A DNA stretch of 64,000 nucleotides. It comes from Proruminimicrobium sp964487915 (GTDB taxonomy: Bacteria; Elusimicrobiota; Endomicrobiia; Endomicrobiales; Endomicrobiaceae). The DNA lies in NCBI GenBank assembly GCA_964487915.1, contig CAZASN010000002.1, positions 398,228 to 462,227 of the forward strand, in the 5' to 3' direction. The translations under genes and the position numbers were made by a program. Below are positions 1-8,387 of the stretch, in pieces. The first letter of the stretch is position 1, and every line of letters begins with the position of its first letter. The notes under the pieces are model-generated. The model was given only the letters and a program-made list of their open reading frames with translations, was not told the DNA's origin and ran no database searches.

Positions 1-556
1 TACGGACTATTGTAAGACTCTTAACGTTATTATTAGCCAAAATATCCGTAAGTTTTTCGGTATAATCGCCATCGTCCAGTTTCGGACATCCTATTACTAC
101 CGCTTTATTTTTTCTGAATTGTTCGTGAAATTGGGCGTAGGTAAAAGCGGCGCAGTCGGCCGCGACTACAAGATCCGTTCCGTTAAAAAACGGAGCTGAA
201 ACAGGCACAAGTTTAATTTGTACAGGCCACTGGTAAAAATCTTTTTCGTTTTCTTTTGATTTTTTAAAAACCGGAGCGCTTCCGGGACAGCCGCACGGCT
301 GTTTTTCTTTTTTTTGTTTTTCCGATTTGTTTTTTATGACGGCTTCTTCGTTATAAGCTGCGGCTTCTCGTTCGACAAAAGATATTGCTCCCGTCGGGCA
401 TGCCGGCAGACAGTCTCCCAATCCGTCGCAGTAATCATCGCGCATTAACTGCGCTTTTCCGTCAACCATTCCTATTGCGCCTTCATGGCAGGCTTGGACG
501 CATAATCCACAGCCGTTGCATTTGGACCGATCGATTTTAATGATTTTTCTTATCAT
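1..556 (-). CDS. Iron-sulfur (2x[4Fe-4S] ferredoxin-type) protein, 3' end cut by window edge
   Basis: About 185 codons are visible and the gene continues past the left edge. Ferredoxin-type cysteines are readable: C13-x2-C16-x2-C19-x3-C23 (CNGCGLCVQAC), then C43, C49 and C53 (GDCLPACPTGA). A lysine-rich linker with a PCGCPG motif (C88, C90) follows, then the start of a second domain with GxDLVVAADC and VVIGCPKLDD stretches. The start ATG at 556 has a strong GGAGG upstream. This family of ferredoxin-like proteins is commonly found beside Crp/Fnr regulators and hybrid-cluster genes in anaerobes. The divergent regulator here fits that, so a redox or nitrosative-stress role is likely but unproven. 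Confidence 0.8.
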   Translation of the reverse strand, partial: MIRKIIKIDRSKCNGCGLCVQACHEGAIGMVDGKAQLMRDDYCDGLGDCLPACPTGAISFVEREAAAYNEEAVIKNKSEKQKKEKQPCGCPGSAPVFKKSKENEKDFYQWPVQIKLVPVSAPFFNGTDLVVAADCAAFTYAQFHEQFRKNKAVVIGCPKLDDGDYTEKLTDILANNNVKSLTIVR

Positions 557-622
557 TTTATACCTCCTATATTACAATATATCTAATCCGTTTTACATCC
601 GCTTTCTTGCTTTTGCGTAATA

Positions 623-630
623 ATTATAAT
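623..630. promoter_or_regulatory. Overlapping divergent -10 elements
   Basis: TATAAT occurs on the plus strand at 625-630 and on the minus strand at 628-623, so the two -10 boxes interleave. Neither has a good -35 hexamer at the usual spacing. The minus-strand start would lie near 616 and the plus-strand start near 637. Inferred from sequence only. Confidence 0.5.
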
Positions 631-647
631 AAAATCACTTCTGCAAG

Positions 648-667
648 TATGTTGTTTTTACAACATA
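648..667. promoter_or_regulatory. Perfect palindromic operator (8-bp arms, 4-bp spacer), probable Crp/Fnr-family site
   Basis: TATGTTGT-TTTT-ACAACATA is a perfect inverted repeat between the divergent iron-sulfur protein and Crp/Fnr genes. Its centre (657.5) is about 41.5 bp upstream of the predicted minus-strand transcription start, the classic class II activator position. It is also just downstream of the predicted plus-strand start, where binding would block transcription. The natural reading is activation of the ferredoxin gene and self-repression by the regulator at 686. Confidence 0.65.
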
Positions 668-685
668 ATATAAAGGGATGAATTT

Positions 686-1357
686 ATGAAAGAATACATT
701 GAAATATTAAAAAAAGTGCCGCTTTTCAACAGAATCAAAGATAGTGAATTGTCTGCCATACTGTCATGCCTTTCGGCAAGAGAGTTTTCTTATAAAAAAG
801 ACGATTATATCTGGAATATCGACGATAAAATTACCGAGGTCGGAATAGTTTTATCGGGAAGCGTAAACATAATAAAAGAGGATTACTGGGGAAACCGTTC
901 CATAATATCAAAAGCCGAAAGCGGAAAAGTATTTGGAGAGGCTTTTTCCTGCTCCGAGACTTCAAAGCTGCCTATAAGTGTTGTAGCATGTGAAAATACA
1001 AAGATCCTTTTTGTAAATTACAAAAAAATTATAACGGTCTGTTCAAGCAGCTGTAAGTTTCATTCTTATCTTATAGACAATATGGTAAAAATTCTTGCAA
1101 ATAATAATTTGAAACTTTTGCGTAAAATGGAACATCTTGTAAAAAGAAACACGCGCGAAAAAATTCTTTCCTTTTTGTCGGAACAGGCCGAACAGGCAAA
1201 AAATGATTCTTTTGAAATTCCTTTTGACAGACAGGAGCTTGCAGATTATTTGTGCGTAGACAGAAGCGCAATGTCAAACGAGCTGTCAAAACTTAAAGAC
1301 GAGAAAATACTGGAATTTCATAAAAATAAATTTACTTTATTGTCAGACAAAAAATAA
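686..1357 (+). CDS. Crp/Fnr-family transcriptional regulator
   Basis: 223 residues, the normal family length. The N-terminal half is a cyclic-nucleotide-binding-type beta-roll (about 15-130), followed by a dimerisation helix and a C-terminal winged helix (about 150-215) with the recognition-helix region ELADYLCVDRSAMSNELSKL. Several cysteines are present, but not in the N-terminal arrangement of classical FNR, so the effector (haem, NO, iron-sulfur or other) cannot be called. It is divergent from the iron-sulfur protein and shares the palindromic operator at 648-667. A likely role is control of an anaerobic redox or nitrosative-stress gene set. Confidence 0.85.
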   Translation: MKEYIEILKKVPLFNRIKDSELSAILSCLSAREFSYKKDDYIWNIDDKITEVGIVLSGSVNIIKEDYWGNRSIISKAESGKVFGEAFSCSETSKLPISVVACENTKILFVNYKKIITVCSSSCKFHSYLIDNMVKILANNNLKLLRKMEHLVKRNTREKILSFLSEQAEQAKNDSFEIPFDRQELADYLCVDRSAMSNELSKLKDEKILEFHKNKFTLLSDKK

Positions 1358-1422
1358 CAGAAACAAAAATCTCCGTTATAAAAAACTTTATACTATTTAA
1401 TTATTTTGCTTTAATATCTGCC

Positions 1423-2823
1423 ATGTTTCCAAAAATTATTAAAAAACTTATCAAAAGATACAAATGCCGCGCCGGATACGGAGAATTTCTTAATATAGCG
1501 ATTCCTCTTATTATATCTACGGGGCTGACGTCCGTTCAGCAGTTTATAAACAGAATGTTTTTGTCGTGGCATTCTCAGGTTGAGCTTGCGGCGTCTCTTC
1601 CGGCAGGTCTTTTAAATTTTACGATAATGGGTTTATTTATAGGGACTATAAGCTACGTTGACGTTTTTGTCGCCCAATATTACGGGAAAGAAGATTATTC
1701 AAAAATAGGTCCGGCGGTATGGCAGGCAGTTTATATGTCTTTTATAGGAGCGTTTTTTCTTTTTATTCTTTCTTTTTTCTCAGGCGGTATATTTGCTCTT
1801 ATAGGACATGATCCTGAAATAATGAAACATGAAATAATTTATTTTCAGCTTTTATGTTACGGAGCTTTTCCGGTAATAGCGTCAACGGCTTTTGCAGGTT
1901 TTTACGCAGGGCAGGGCAAAACGAAAGTGATAGTGCTCGTAAATATTGCGGCAATATTTTTTAACGTGATTTTTGATTATATATTTATATTCGGGAAATT
2001 CGGATTTCCGTCAATGGGGATAAAGGGAGCCGGCATCGCTACCATTATTTCATCTTTTATTATGCTGTTTATATATACATTTCTGATACTTAGAAAAAAT
2101 AATGCAATGCTTTTTAATACAAAAATATTCAATCTTGATTTTGAATTTATGAACAGGCTTTTTAAATACGGATTTGCCAACGGAGTCCAGCTTTTCTTTG
2201 ATATATTCGGATGGACTTTTTTTATATTTATGATAGGCAAAATAGGAATAACTGCTCTTACGGCCACTACCATTCTTATCAATATCAATATGCTTGTTTT
2301 TATGCCTCTTATAGGACTTGGCATAACGACCGCGATTATGGTCGGGCAGAATCTCGGCAGAAACAATGTTTTTCTTGCCGAGCGCAGCGTTTATTCAGGT
2401 TTTCATATAGCTTTGATTCACAGCTGTCTTGTTATTTTAATGTACGTTTTTTTCATGGATTATCTAGTATATTTTTTCGTTGAAGGCTATGCAGGAACTG
2501 TTATAGCGGAATTGAAACCCGTAATAAACAATCTTCTGATATTTCTTATAATATATGCTTTTTGCGATCCCGTCTGTTTTATTTTTTCGTTTGCGATAAA
2601 AGGGGCAGGCGATACGGCGTTTGTAATGAAAACGCTTATTTTATCGGCGCTCGGAATAGTTGTAATTCCGTTATATCTTTTAAATTCAGTATTTAATATA
2701 CATAACGTTTATCTCTATTGGAGCATAATGCTTTCATACAGCGTTACGATAACCGTAATTTTTGTTTTAAGATATTACGGCGGAAAATGGAAAAACATGC
2801 GCGTTATAGAAATGAATCAGTAA
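1423..2823 (+). CDS. MATE-family multidrug/cation antiporter
   Basis: 466 residues with about 12 hydrophobic segments in two homologous halves (roughly 20-215 and 240-450), as expected for MatE transporters. The N-terminal half has the family-typical IAIPLIISTGLTSVQQFIN and a YVDVFVAQYYG segment; the second half has a GLGITTAIMVGQNLG stretch. It probably exports organic cations or drugs with Na+ or H+ antiport; the substrate is unknown. There is no Shine-Dalgarno. A TAATAT sits at 1412-1417, five bases before the ATG, so transcription may start at the start codon. The 3' end overlaps the convergent gene at 2817 by 7 bp. Confidence 0.9.
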   Translation: MFPKIIKKLIKRYKCRAGYGEFLNIAIPLIISTGLTSVQQFINRMFLSWHSQVELAASLPAGLLNFTIMGLFIGTISYVDVFVAQYYGKEDYSKIGPAVWQAVYMSFIGAFFLFILSFFSGGIFALIGHDPEIMKHEIIYFQLLCYGAFPVIASTAFAGFYAGQGKTKVIVLVNIAAIFFNVIFDYIFIFGKFGFPSMGIKGAGIATIISSFIMLFIYTFLILRKNNAMLFNTKIFNLDFEFMNRLFKYGFANGVQLFFDIFGWTFFIFMIGKIGITALTATTILININMLVFMPLIGLGITTAIMVGQNLGRNNVFLAERSVYSGFHIALIHSCLVILMYVFFMDYLVYFFVEGYAGTVIAELKPVINNLLIFLIIYAFCDPVCFIFSFAIKGAGDTAFVMKTLILSALGIVVIPLYLLNSVFNIHNVYLYWSIMLSYSVTITVIFVLRYYGGKWKNMRVIEMNQ

Positions 2824-3296
2824 AGATGTTTTTTATTGAAATGGTTTGCGGCAGCAAATAAACATAACGTATATAAAAAGTCAAAAGCGGCAGCCGATAA
2901 GATATAAAAAGTTATCTGCGATTTTATGCCGAAAATAATCAGCGATAAGATTAAAATAATTTCAAAACAAAACGAGACTGAGTTTAAGTTGAAGTTAATT
3001 TTCTTATTAAAAATAATCAGAAAAACAATCCATATTAAAACAGCCGATATAAAAATAATAAATTCAATTTCGGGCATTTTTGCCAAAAGCGCGGAATTTT
3101 CATAAAAAACAAAAAAAGCCGTTACGGCAAGCAGATATTGTTTTAAAAATTTAAAAGCTTTCGGATATTCAAAATATTTTGATTTTATATTTGAAATTAT
3201 AAAAAAAACAAGATAAAACCATACGAGTCCTTTTATAAAAAAAAGATATGAGTCCGTATCTAAAGCCGTGTTTTTTAAAATAAAAGAGGCGGCCAT
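2817..3296 (-). CDS. Small multipass membrane protein of unknown function
   Basis: 159 residues with about four to five hydrophobic helices and short lysine-rich loops. I do not recognise the family. It lies just downstream of the DGC-domain gene on the same strand, 49 bp after that gene's stop, and converges with the MATE gene. The ATG at 3296 lacks a clear ribosome-binding site. The frame stays open for about 22 more codons upstream to a stop at 3360-3362, and that stretch is also hydrophobic (LPLIPV before the Met), so the true N-terminus may lie further upstream at a non-ATG codon. Confidence 0.6.
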   Translation of the reverse strand: MAASFILKNTALDTDSYLFFIKGLVWFYLVFFIISNIKSKYFEYPKAFKFLKQYLLAVTAFFVFYENSALLAKMPEIEFIIFISAVLIWIVFLIIFNKKINFNLNSVSFCFEIILILSLIIFGIKSQITFYILSAAAFDFLYTLCLFAAANHFNKKHLY

Positions 3297-3345
3297 GACC
3301 GGAATAAGCGGCAGTGAAAGGGAATTTTTTAAAAGAAAAAATAAA

Positions 3346-3681
3346 TTATAAATTTTCTTTTATCCTTTTTATCAAATCTTCCAAAATTTCTTGGCTGACA
3401 GGAGTTTTCCCTTTGATTACGCCAAGGTCAGTTAAAACTATCGATTTCGGATTGACGCCTTTTGATTCAAGCGCTTTTTTCGCGCAGCATACTTTGCATC
3501 CGTCAAGCGCGATACTTTCCGAGATTTTTGCGTTATTTACCGTCGCGCCTATTTCGACCGATAATTTTGCAATCGATTCCATATCGGAAAAACCTGATTC
3601 TTTAAGTTTTTTTGAAATTTCATAAGTGAGCATTCCGGCATTTGACCCGCATGCGCACGGGAAAAAAAGTTTTTGTTTCAT
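3346..3681 (-). CDS. DGC-domain (putative zinc-binding) protein
   Basis: 111 residues from the ATG at 3681, which has GGAGG four bases upstream. A longer in-frame reading begins at TTG 3693 inside that ribosome-binding site and is unlikely. The sequence opens with FPCACGSNAGMLTYE and contains the diagnostic ALDGCKVCCAKKAL block, matching DGC-domain proteins thought to bind zinc through conserved cysteines. The cellular role of the family is not established. It is probably cotranscribed with the membrane protein at 2817. Confidence 0.8.
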   Translation of the reverse strand: MKQKLFFPCACGSNAGMLTYEISKKLKESGFSDMESIAKLSVEIGATVNNAKISESIALDGCKVCCAKKALESKGVNPKSIVLTDLGVIKGKTPVSQEILEDLIKRIKENL

Positions 3682-3814
3682 TTGTCCTCCCAAGTACTTA
3701 CAGCAGCAAAATATTATACTAACTGACGGGCATTGTCAATACCGTATTTGAAGAAATCATTGGAATTTGATATATTTTCATGGTAAATTAAATTTGTGCT
3801 AAGAAGGTGTTTTT

Positions 3815-5641
3815 ATGTGCGGAATAGTCGGATACATCGGTTCAAAAAATTCTGCTGAAGTCATATATAACGGTCTTGAAAAACTAGAATACCGCGGATA
3901 TGATTCTGCAGGTATTGCGGTAATATCAAAAAATGAAATACTTACAAGAAGAAGCGTCGGTAAATTAAAAAATCTAAAAGCAAATCTTGAAACCAATCCT
4001 ATTTCCGGAAATAACGGAATAGGCCATACGAGATGGGCTACGCACGGAAAACCCTGCGAAGAAAACGCCCATCCGCATACCGACTGCAGCGGGAAAATAG
4101 TTGTTGTTCATAACGGGATAATAGAAAACTACGTCTCAATAAAAAAACAGCTTATTTCCGAAGGACATATTTTTAAATCCGAAACAGATACGGAAGTAAT
4201 AGCCCACTTAATAGAAAAATATTATAAAAAAGACGTTTTGGAAGCTGTTAAATCGGCTTTGAAAGAAGTCCGAGGAGCTTATGCCCTTGCCGTTATATGC
4301 GCCGATGAGCCGGAAAGACTTATTGTCGCGCGTTACGATGCGCCTCTTGTAGTTGCAAAAGGTAAAGACGAAAATTATATAGCGTCGGACGTATCGGCTC
4401 TTTTAAATTACGCCAGAGATTTCATTTTTCTTGAAAACGGAGATATCTGCGAAATAAAAAAAGATTCAATAAAAATATTTAACGGCGGCAAAGAAGTAAA
4501 AAGAGAAACGCAGAAAATATTATGGAACGCGGTACAGGCCGAAAAAGCCGGATATAAGCATTTTATGCTTAAAGAAATTTATGAGCAGCCTCAGACTATT
4601 TTGGATACTTTCAGAGGCAGACTTTCTTCGGAACAAAATACGGTTCTTCTTGACGGAATAAATATTACCAAAGATTACTTAAAAGGAATTTCAAAAATAT
4701 ATATCATAGCATGCGGAACTTCTTATCATGCCGGGCTTACGGCAAAATTTGTTTTGGAAAGCCTTGCGATGATACCGACAGAAGTGGATATTGCTTCCGA
4801 ATTCAGATACAGAGATCATGTAATAAACGAAAAAACGCTTGTAATATTCATATCGCAATCGGGAGAAACGGCTGATACGCTTGCAGCATTAAGGCTTGCA
4901 AAGCAGAGAGGTTCAAAAACTCTTGCAATATGTAACGTAGTAGGTTCAAGCATAAGCAGAGAAGCCGATAACGTTTTATATACGCACTGCGGACCAGAAA
5001 TAGGAGTTGCTTCAACAAAAGCTTTTACGGGCCAGCTGACGGTTTTATACTTAATTGCTCTTGATTTTGCGACTAAACTTGATACGATTTCAAAAGAGAA
5101 ACTTGAAACTCTCGTAAAACATTTGTGGGACCTGCCTGTAAAAGTTACGGAATGTCTCAAACAGGCCGGCGCTATAGAAAAAATAGCAAAAGAATTTCAC
5201 GCAAAAAAACAATTTATATATCTTGCAAGAAATTTGAATTATCCGATAGCCCTTGAGGGCGCTTTGAAATTAAAAGAGATTTCTTATATTTATGCCGAAG
5301 GTTATGCCGCAGGCGAAATGAAACACGGGCCTATCGCTTTGATAGACGAGACAATGCCGGTGATGGTTATAGCTACAAAGAGCAAAATTTACGAAAAAGT
5401 TTTAAGCAATATTGAAGAAGCAAAAGCAAGAGGCGCAAAAATAATAGCGATTGTAAACGCCGATGATAAAGAAATCGCAAAAAAAGCGGATTACAGAATA
5501 GAAGTTCCGGAGACTGATGAAATTTTTTCTCCGGTCGTGAATGTGATTCCTTTGCAGCTTTTTGCTTATTATGTTTCAACAATGCGCGGCTGCGACGTTG
5601 ACCAGCCGAGAAATCTTGCAAAGTCGGTAACGGTAGAATGA
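3815..5641 (+). CDS. glmS: Glutamine--fructose-6-phosphate aminotransferase (isomerizing)
   Basis: 608 residues, full length. It makes glucosamine-6-phosphate from fructose-6-phosphate and glutamine, the entry to peptidoglycan and LPS amino sugars. The N-terminal Cys2 nucleophile (MCGIVGYIG) and TRWATHG mark the class II glutaminase domain (1-240). Two SIS domains follow (about 285-425 and 455-600), with ACGTSYHAG and SQSGETADT, ending in the family-typical LAKSVTVE. No glmS ribozyme fold was evident in the short upstream region. The stop overlaps hisH by 4 bp, so glmS leads an operon. Confidence 0.97.
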   Translation: MCGIVGYIGSKNSAEVIYNGLEKLEYRGYDSAGIAVISKNEILTRRSVGKLKNLKANLETNPISGNNGIGHTRWATHGKPCEENAHPHTDCSGKIVVVHNGIIENYVSIKKQLISEGHIFKSETDTEVIAHLIEKYYKKDVLEAVKSALKEVRGAYALAVICADEPERLIVARYDAPLVVAKGKDENYIASDVSALLNYARDFIFLENGDICEIKKDSIKIFNGGKEVKRETQKILWNAVQAEKAGYKHFMLKEIYEQPQTILDTFRGRLSSEQNTVLLDGINITKDYLKGISKIYIIACGTSYHAGLTAKFVLESLAMIPTEVDIASEFRYRDHVINEKTLVIFISQSGETADTLAALRLAKQRGSKTLAICNVVGSSISREADNVLYTHCGPEIGVASTKAFTGQLTVLYLIALDFATKLDTISKEKLETLVKHLWDLPVKVTECLKQAGAIEKIAKEFHAKKQFIYLARNLNYPIALEGALKLKEISYIYAEGYAAGEMKHGPIALIDETMPVMVIATKSKIYEKVLSNIEEAKARGAKIIAIVNADDKEIAKKADYRIEVPETDEIFSPVVNVIPLQLFAYYVSTMRGCDVDQPRNLAKSVTVE

Positions 5642-6291
5642 ATCCTAAAATAGCCATAATAGATTACGGTATGGGCAATTTAAGAAGCGTTTCCAAAGCG
5701 CTTGAGCTTTGCGGCGCCGATGTTGAAATAATAACTGAAGCAAAACAGCTTGAAAATTATAATGCGGTTGTTCTGCCTGGGGTAGGATCTTTTGCTCCGG
5801 CGATCGAAATATTAAAAGAAAAAAAATTCGATAAAGCAATTAAAAAACATATAGATGCAGGGAAAATGTTTCTTGGGATTTGTCTGGGTTTTCAGCTTTT
5901 ATTTACCAAAAGCTATGAAGAAGGCGAACATAAAGGGCTTGATATAATAAAAGGAACGGTTAAAAAATTCAAATCTTCAAAAGCAAAAAAACTGATAATT
6001 CCGCATATGTGCTGGAACCGTGTTAAAATAACAAAAAATCCGTATTCAAAAGATATGTACGGCAAAATAAAAAACGAAACGTACTTTTATTTTGTGCATT
6101 CGTATTACTGTTGTCCCGATGATAAAAAAGTTATAGCGACTTATACTGATTACGGTTTGAATTTCTGTTCTTCTGTAGCGGTAAAAAATATATGGGCATG
6201 TCAGTTTCATCCGGAAAAGAGTTCAACGGACGGGCTTATGCTTCTTAAAAATTTTGTTAAAAAGGTTAAATCAAATGTCATCGGCAATTAG
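5638..6291 (+). CDS. hisH: Imidazole glycerol phosphate synthase, glutamine amidotransferase subunit
   Basis: 217 residues. HisH hydrolyses glutamine and channels ammonia to HisF for the fifth step of histidine synthesis. Class I amidotransferase features are readable: IIDYGMGNLRSV at the start, oxyanion segment PGVGSF, nucleophile elbow GICLGFQ and the His-Glu pair in CQFHPEKS. It overlaps glmS (ATGA) and its 3' end overlaps hisF by 17 bp, typical of coupled HisH/HisF production. No other his genes are in the window. Confidence 0.94.
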   Translation: MNPKIAIIDYGMGNLRSVSKALELCGADVEIITEAKQLENYNAVVLPGVGSFAPAIEILKEKKFDKAIKKHIDAGKMFLGICLGFQLLFTKSYEEGEHKGLDIIKGTVKKFKSSKAKKLIIPHMCWNRVKITKNPYSKDMYGKIKNETYFYFVHSYYCCPDDKKVIATYTDYGLNFCSSVAVKNIWACQFHPEKSSTDGLMLLKNFVKKVKSNVIGN

Positions 6292-7027
6292 AGTAATACC
6301 GTGTCTTGACGTTAATGCGGGAAGAGTGGTTAAAGGAACCAACTTCATAGACTTGCGCGACGCCGGAGACCCGGTAGAAATAGCCAAAAGATACAATAAA
6401 GAAGGGGCTGACGAACTTGTTTTTTTGGATATAACGGCTTCTTCCGATAAACGTGATATTACGTTTGAAGTAGTCAGACAGACTGCAGAACAGGTTTTTA
6501 TACCGCTTACGGTAGGCGGCGGAATAAGAACGGTTGACGATATGAGAAAACTTTTAAAAGCCGGCGCAGATAAAATATCGATAAATACTTCGGCTGTTGA
6601 AAATCCGCAGTTGATATCAAGCGGAAGCAAAAAATTCGGAAGCCAGTGCATAGTAGTAGCCATAGACGCAAAAAGAGACGGCAAAAGTTGGTCTGTTTAT
6701 ACGCACGGCGGAAGAACTAAAAAAAATCTTGACGTTATAGAATGGGCAAAAATAGTAGTAAAACTGGGAGCGGGAGAAATACTTCTTACAAGTATGGACA
6801 GAGACGGAACAAAAGACGGATATGATTTGGAACTGATGCAAAAAGTTACAAATGCCGTTAATGTGCCTGTTATAGCTTCCGGCGGCGCGGGTAAAAAAGA
6901 ACATTTTGTCGACGTATGCAATAAAGGAGCATCGGCGGTGCTTGCCGCCTCTCTTTTCCATTTCAAAGAACTTTCAATCTCAGATTTAAAAAAATACATG
7001 AGAAAAAATAATATTGAAGTAAGATAG
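6275..7027 (+). CDS. hisF: Imidazole glycerol phosphate synthase, cyclase subunit
   Basis: 250 residues from the ATG at 6275 (MSSAIRVIPCLDV). An in-frame extension to 6254 adds only residues inside hisH and lacks family support. HisF is a TIM barrel forming imidazole glycerol phosphate and AICAR. The catalytic aspartates are in IPCLDV and VVAIDAKR, and phosphate-binding LTVGGGIRTVDDM and IASGGAG are intact. These are canonical histidine-pathway motifs, which argues against a divergent HisF-like protein used for sugar amidation, although only hisH and hisF sit here beside glmS. Confidence 0.94.
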   Translation: MSSAIRVIPCLDVNAGRVVKGTNFIDLRDAGDPVEIAKRYNKEGADELVFLDITASSDKRDITFEVVRQTAEQVFIPLTVGGGIRTVDDMRKLLKAGADKISINTSAVENPQLISSGSKKFGSQCIVVAIDAKRDGKSWSVYTHGGRTKKNLDVIEWAKIVVKLGAGEILLTSMDRDGTKDGYDLELMQKVTNAVNVPVIASGGAGKKEHFVDVCNKGASAVLAASLFHFKELSISDLKKYMRKNNIEVR

Positions 7028-7028
7028 A

Positions 7029-8387
7029 ATGTTAAAAAAAACAATATTGGTCTTGACAGGTTTGATTTTTGGACTGGTGTTTGCGGAATTAATTCTTCAG
7101 TCCGCATCCCTTTTTATTAAAACAGTTAAAAGTTATGAAATTTCAAAAAAACTTAATGATAAAAATTCAATTTCAATTTTATGTGTCGGAGAATCAACTA
7201 CCGACGGACAATGGCCTAAATTTTTAAAACAATCTCTTATTGAAAAAAATATCGAAAAAGAAATAATTATTGCGGATAAAGGCGTAAAAGCCACAAACAC
7301 TGCTTGTATTTCCGGCAATATAGAATCGCAGATAAAGGAATTGAATCCTGATATTGTAGTGGCTATGATGGGAATCAATGACGGCAATTCCGATGTTATC
7401 CGTTTGAATAAAAAACAATTTAAACTGCAAAAATTATTTTTTTTAATTAAACGTCATTTTTACAGCCGTAAGGACGTAAATAATGTTAAAAATATTGACG
7501 AATTTTTACTGAATTTTAATTTTGCAAGCCGCTTGTTTGACATGCAGAAATATGACGAAAGCATAAATATATTTGAATCGCTGTTAAATCAAAACAAAGA
7601 TAAAGATATTAAAATAATAAAACTGCTTACCAGAGCGTATGTTATAAAAGCAAAAAATGCCGGATTTGAAACAAAAGAAGGCCAGAAATATTTAAACAGA
7701 GCCGAACAATTGGTTATAAAAGGCATAGAAATAAAACCTTATTATGATATTAACGCAATTTTATTTGTTTTTGCCAAAAACAAAAACAGATTTATGATAG
7801 AAAAACTGTTTCCGGTTGCGGATAAACAGTTTTTTAAGGGGTTATATGAACAGGATCCATGGGCGTTTATATCGCATACTCATTTATTTGTTGAACTTGG
7901 CATGAATGAGTTTGTAAAAACAATAGCAGAACTGCTTTATTCGGCTGATATAAAAGAAAATACCGCATATTCCGACAGAGTATTCGGGAGCAATGCGACG
8001 CTGCTCATAGAGAGCAAGAATTATTCAGCAGCGGAAATATATTTGAATAAAACAAGGAATTATCTTATGAAAAATATTCCGGAGATGACAATTGAAAATT
8101 ACCGTAAACTTGCCGCTATATGCAGAGATAAAAATATCAAACTTATTGCAATGCAGTATCCTATGAGGCCGGTTGAACAGCTGAAGATTATTCTTGAAGA
8201 TTATCCGGAAGTTTGTTTTGTTGACAATGAGAATATTTTTAAAGAAGCTTTAAAAACAATGGAAGTAAGCGAGATATTTAAAGATTTATTTGCCGGTGAT
8301 TTCGGGCATTGCACGGATTTTGGAAACCGGATAATAGCAGATAATCTTGCAAATTCTATTAAAAAGTTATACGGAGATTTAAAATGA
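7029..8387 (+). CDS. Membrane-anchored SGNH/GDSL-like hydrolase with helical (TPR-like) insert, copy 1
   Basis: 452 residues. One N-terminal hydrophobic anchor (about 5-30) precedes an SGNH fold: block I GESTTDG with nucleophile Ser56, block III MMGINDG, and a C-terminal DFGH in GDFGHCTDFGN supplying the Asp-His pair. Between blocks III and V lies a long helical insert of about 200 residues with repeat-like character. A role in cell-envelope deacylation or acyl transfer is plausible, since many anchored SGNH proteins act on surface polysaccharide, but no substrate can be named. It starts two bases after hisF stops and overlaps its tandem paralogue by 4 bp. Confidence 0.75.
   Translation: MLKKTILVLTGLIFGLVFAELILQSASLFIKTVKSYEISKKLNDKNSISILCVGESTTDGQWPKFLKQSLIEKNIEKEIIIADKGVKATNTACISGNIESQIKELNPDIVVAMMGINDGNSDVIRLNKKQFKLQKLFFLIKRHFYSRKDVNNVKNIDEFLLNFNFASRLFDMQKYDESINIFESLLNQNKDKDIKIIKLLTRAYVIKAKNAGFETKEGQKYLNRAEQLVIKGIEIKPYYDINAILFVFAKNKNRFMIEKLFPVADKQFFKGLYEQDPWAFISHTHLFVELGMNEFVKTIAELLYSADIKENTAYSDRVFGSNATLLIESKNYSAAEIYLNKTRNYLMKNIPEMTIENYRKLAAICRDKNIKLIAMQYPMRPVEQLKIILEDYPEVCFVDNENIFKEALKTMEVSEIFKDLFAGDFGHCTDFGNRIIADNLANSIKKLYGDLK

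Noticed and set aside
3682..3814. glmS ribozyme upstream of glmS
   Set aside because: The 133-bp gap shows no recognisable ribozyme core, and the element is typical of Firmicutes.
4816..5160. Long antisense open frame within glmS
   Set aside because: It overlaps a conserved gene in full and is explained by codon bias; the same applies to other antisense frames in gat, guaA, aroA, rpsA and obgE.
5638..7027. HisH/HisF as the ammonia-supplying pair of a sugar amidotransferase (WbpG-type) system
   Set aside because: Motifs are those of normal histidine enzymes and no WbpG-like gene is adjacent; the PP-loop genes 20 kb away do not look like WbpG.
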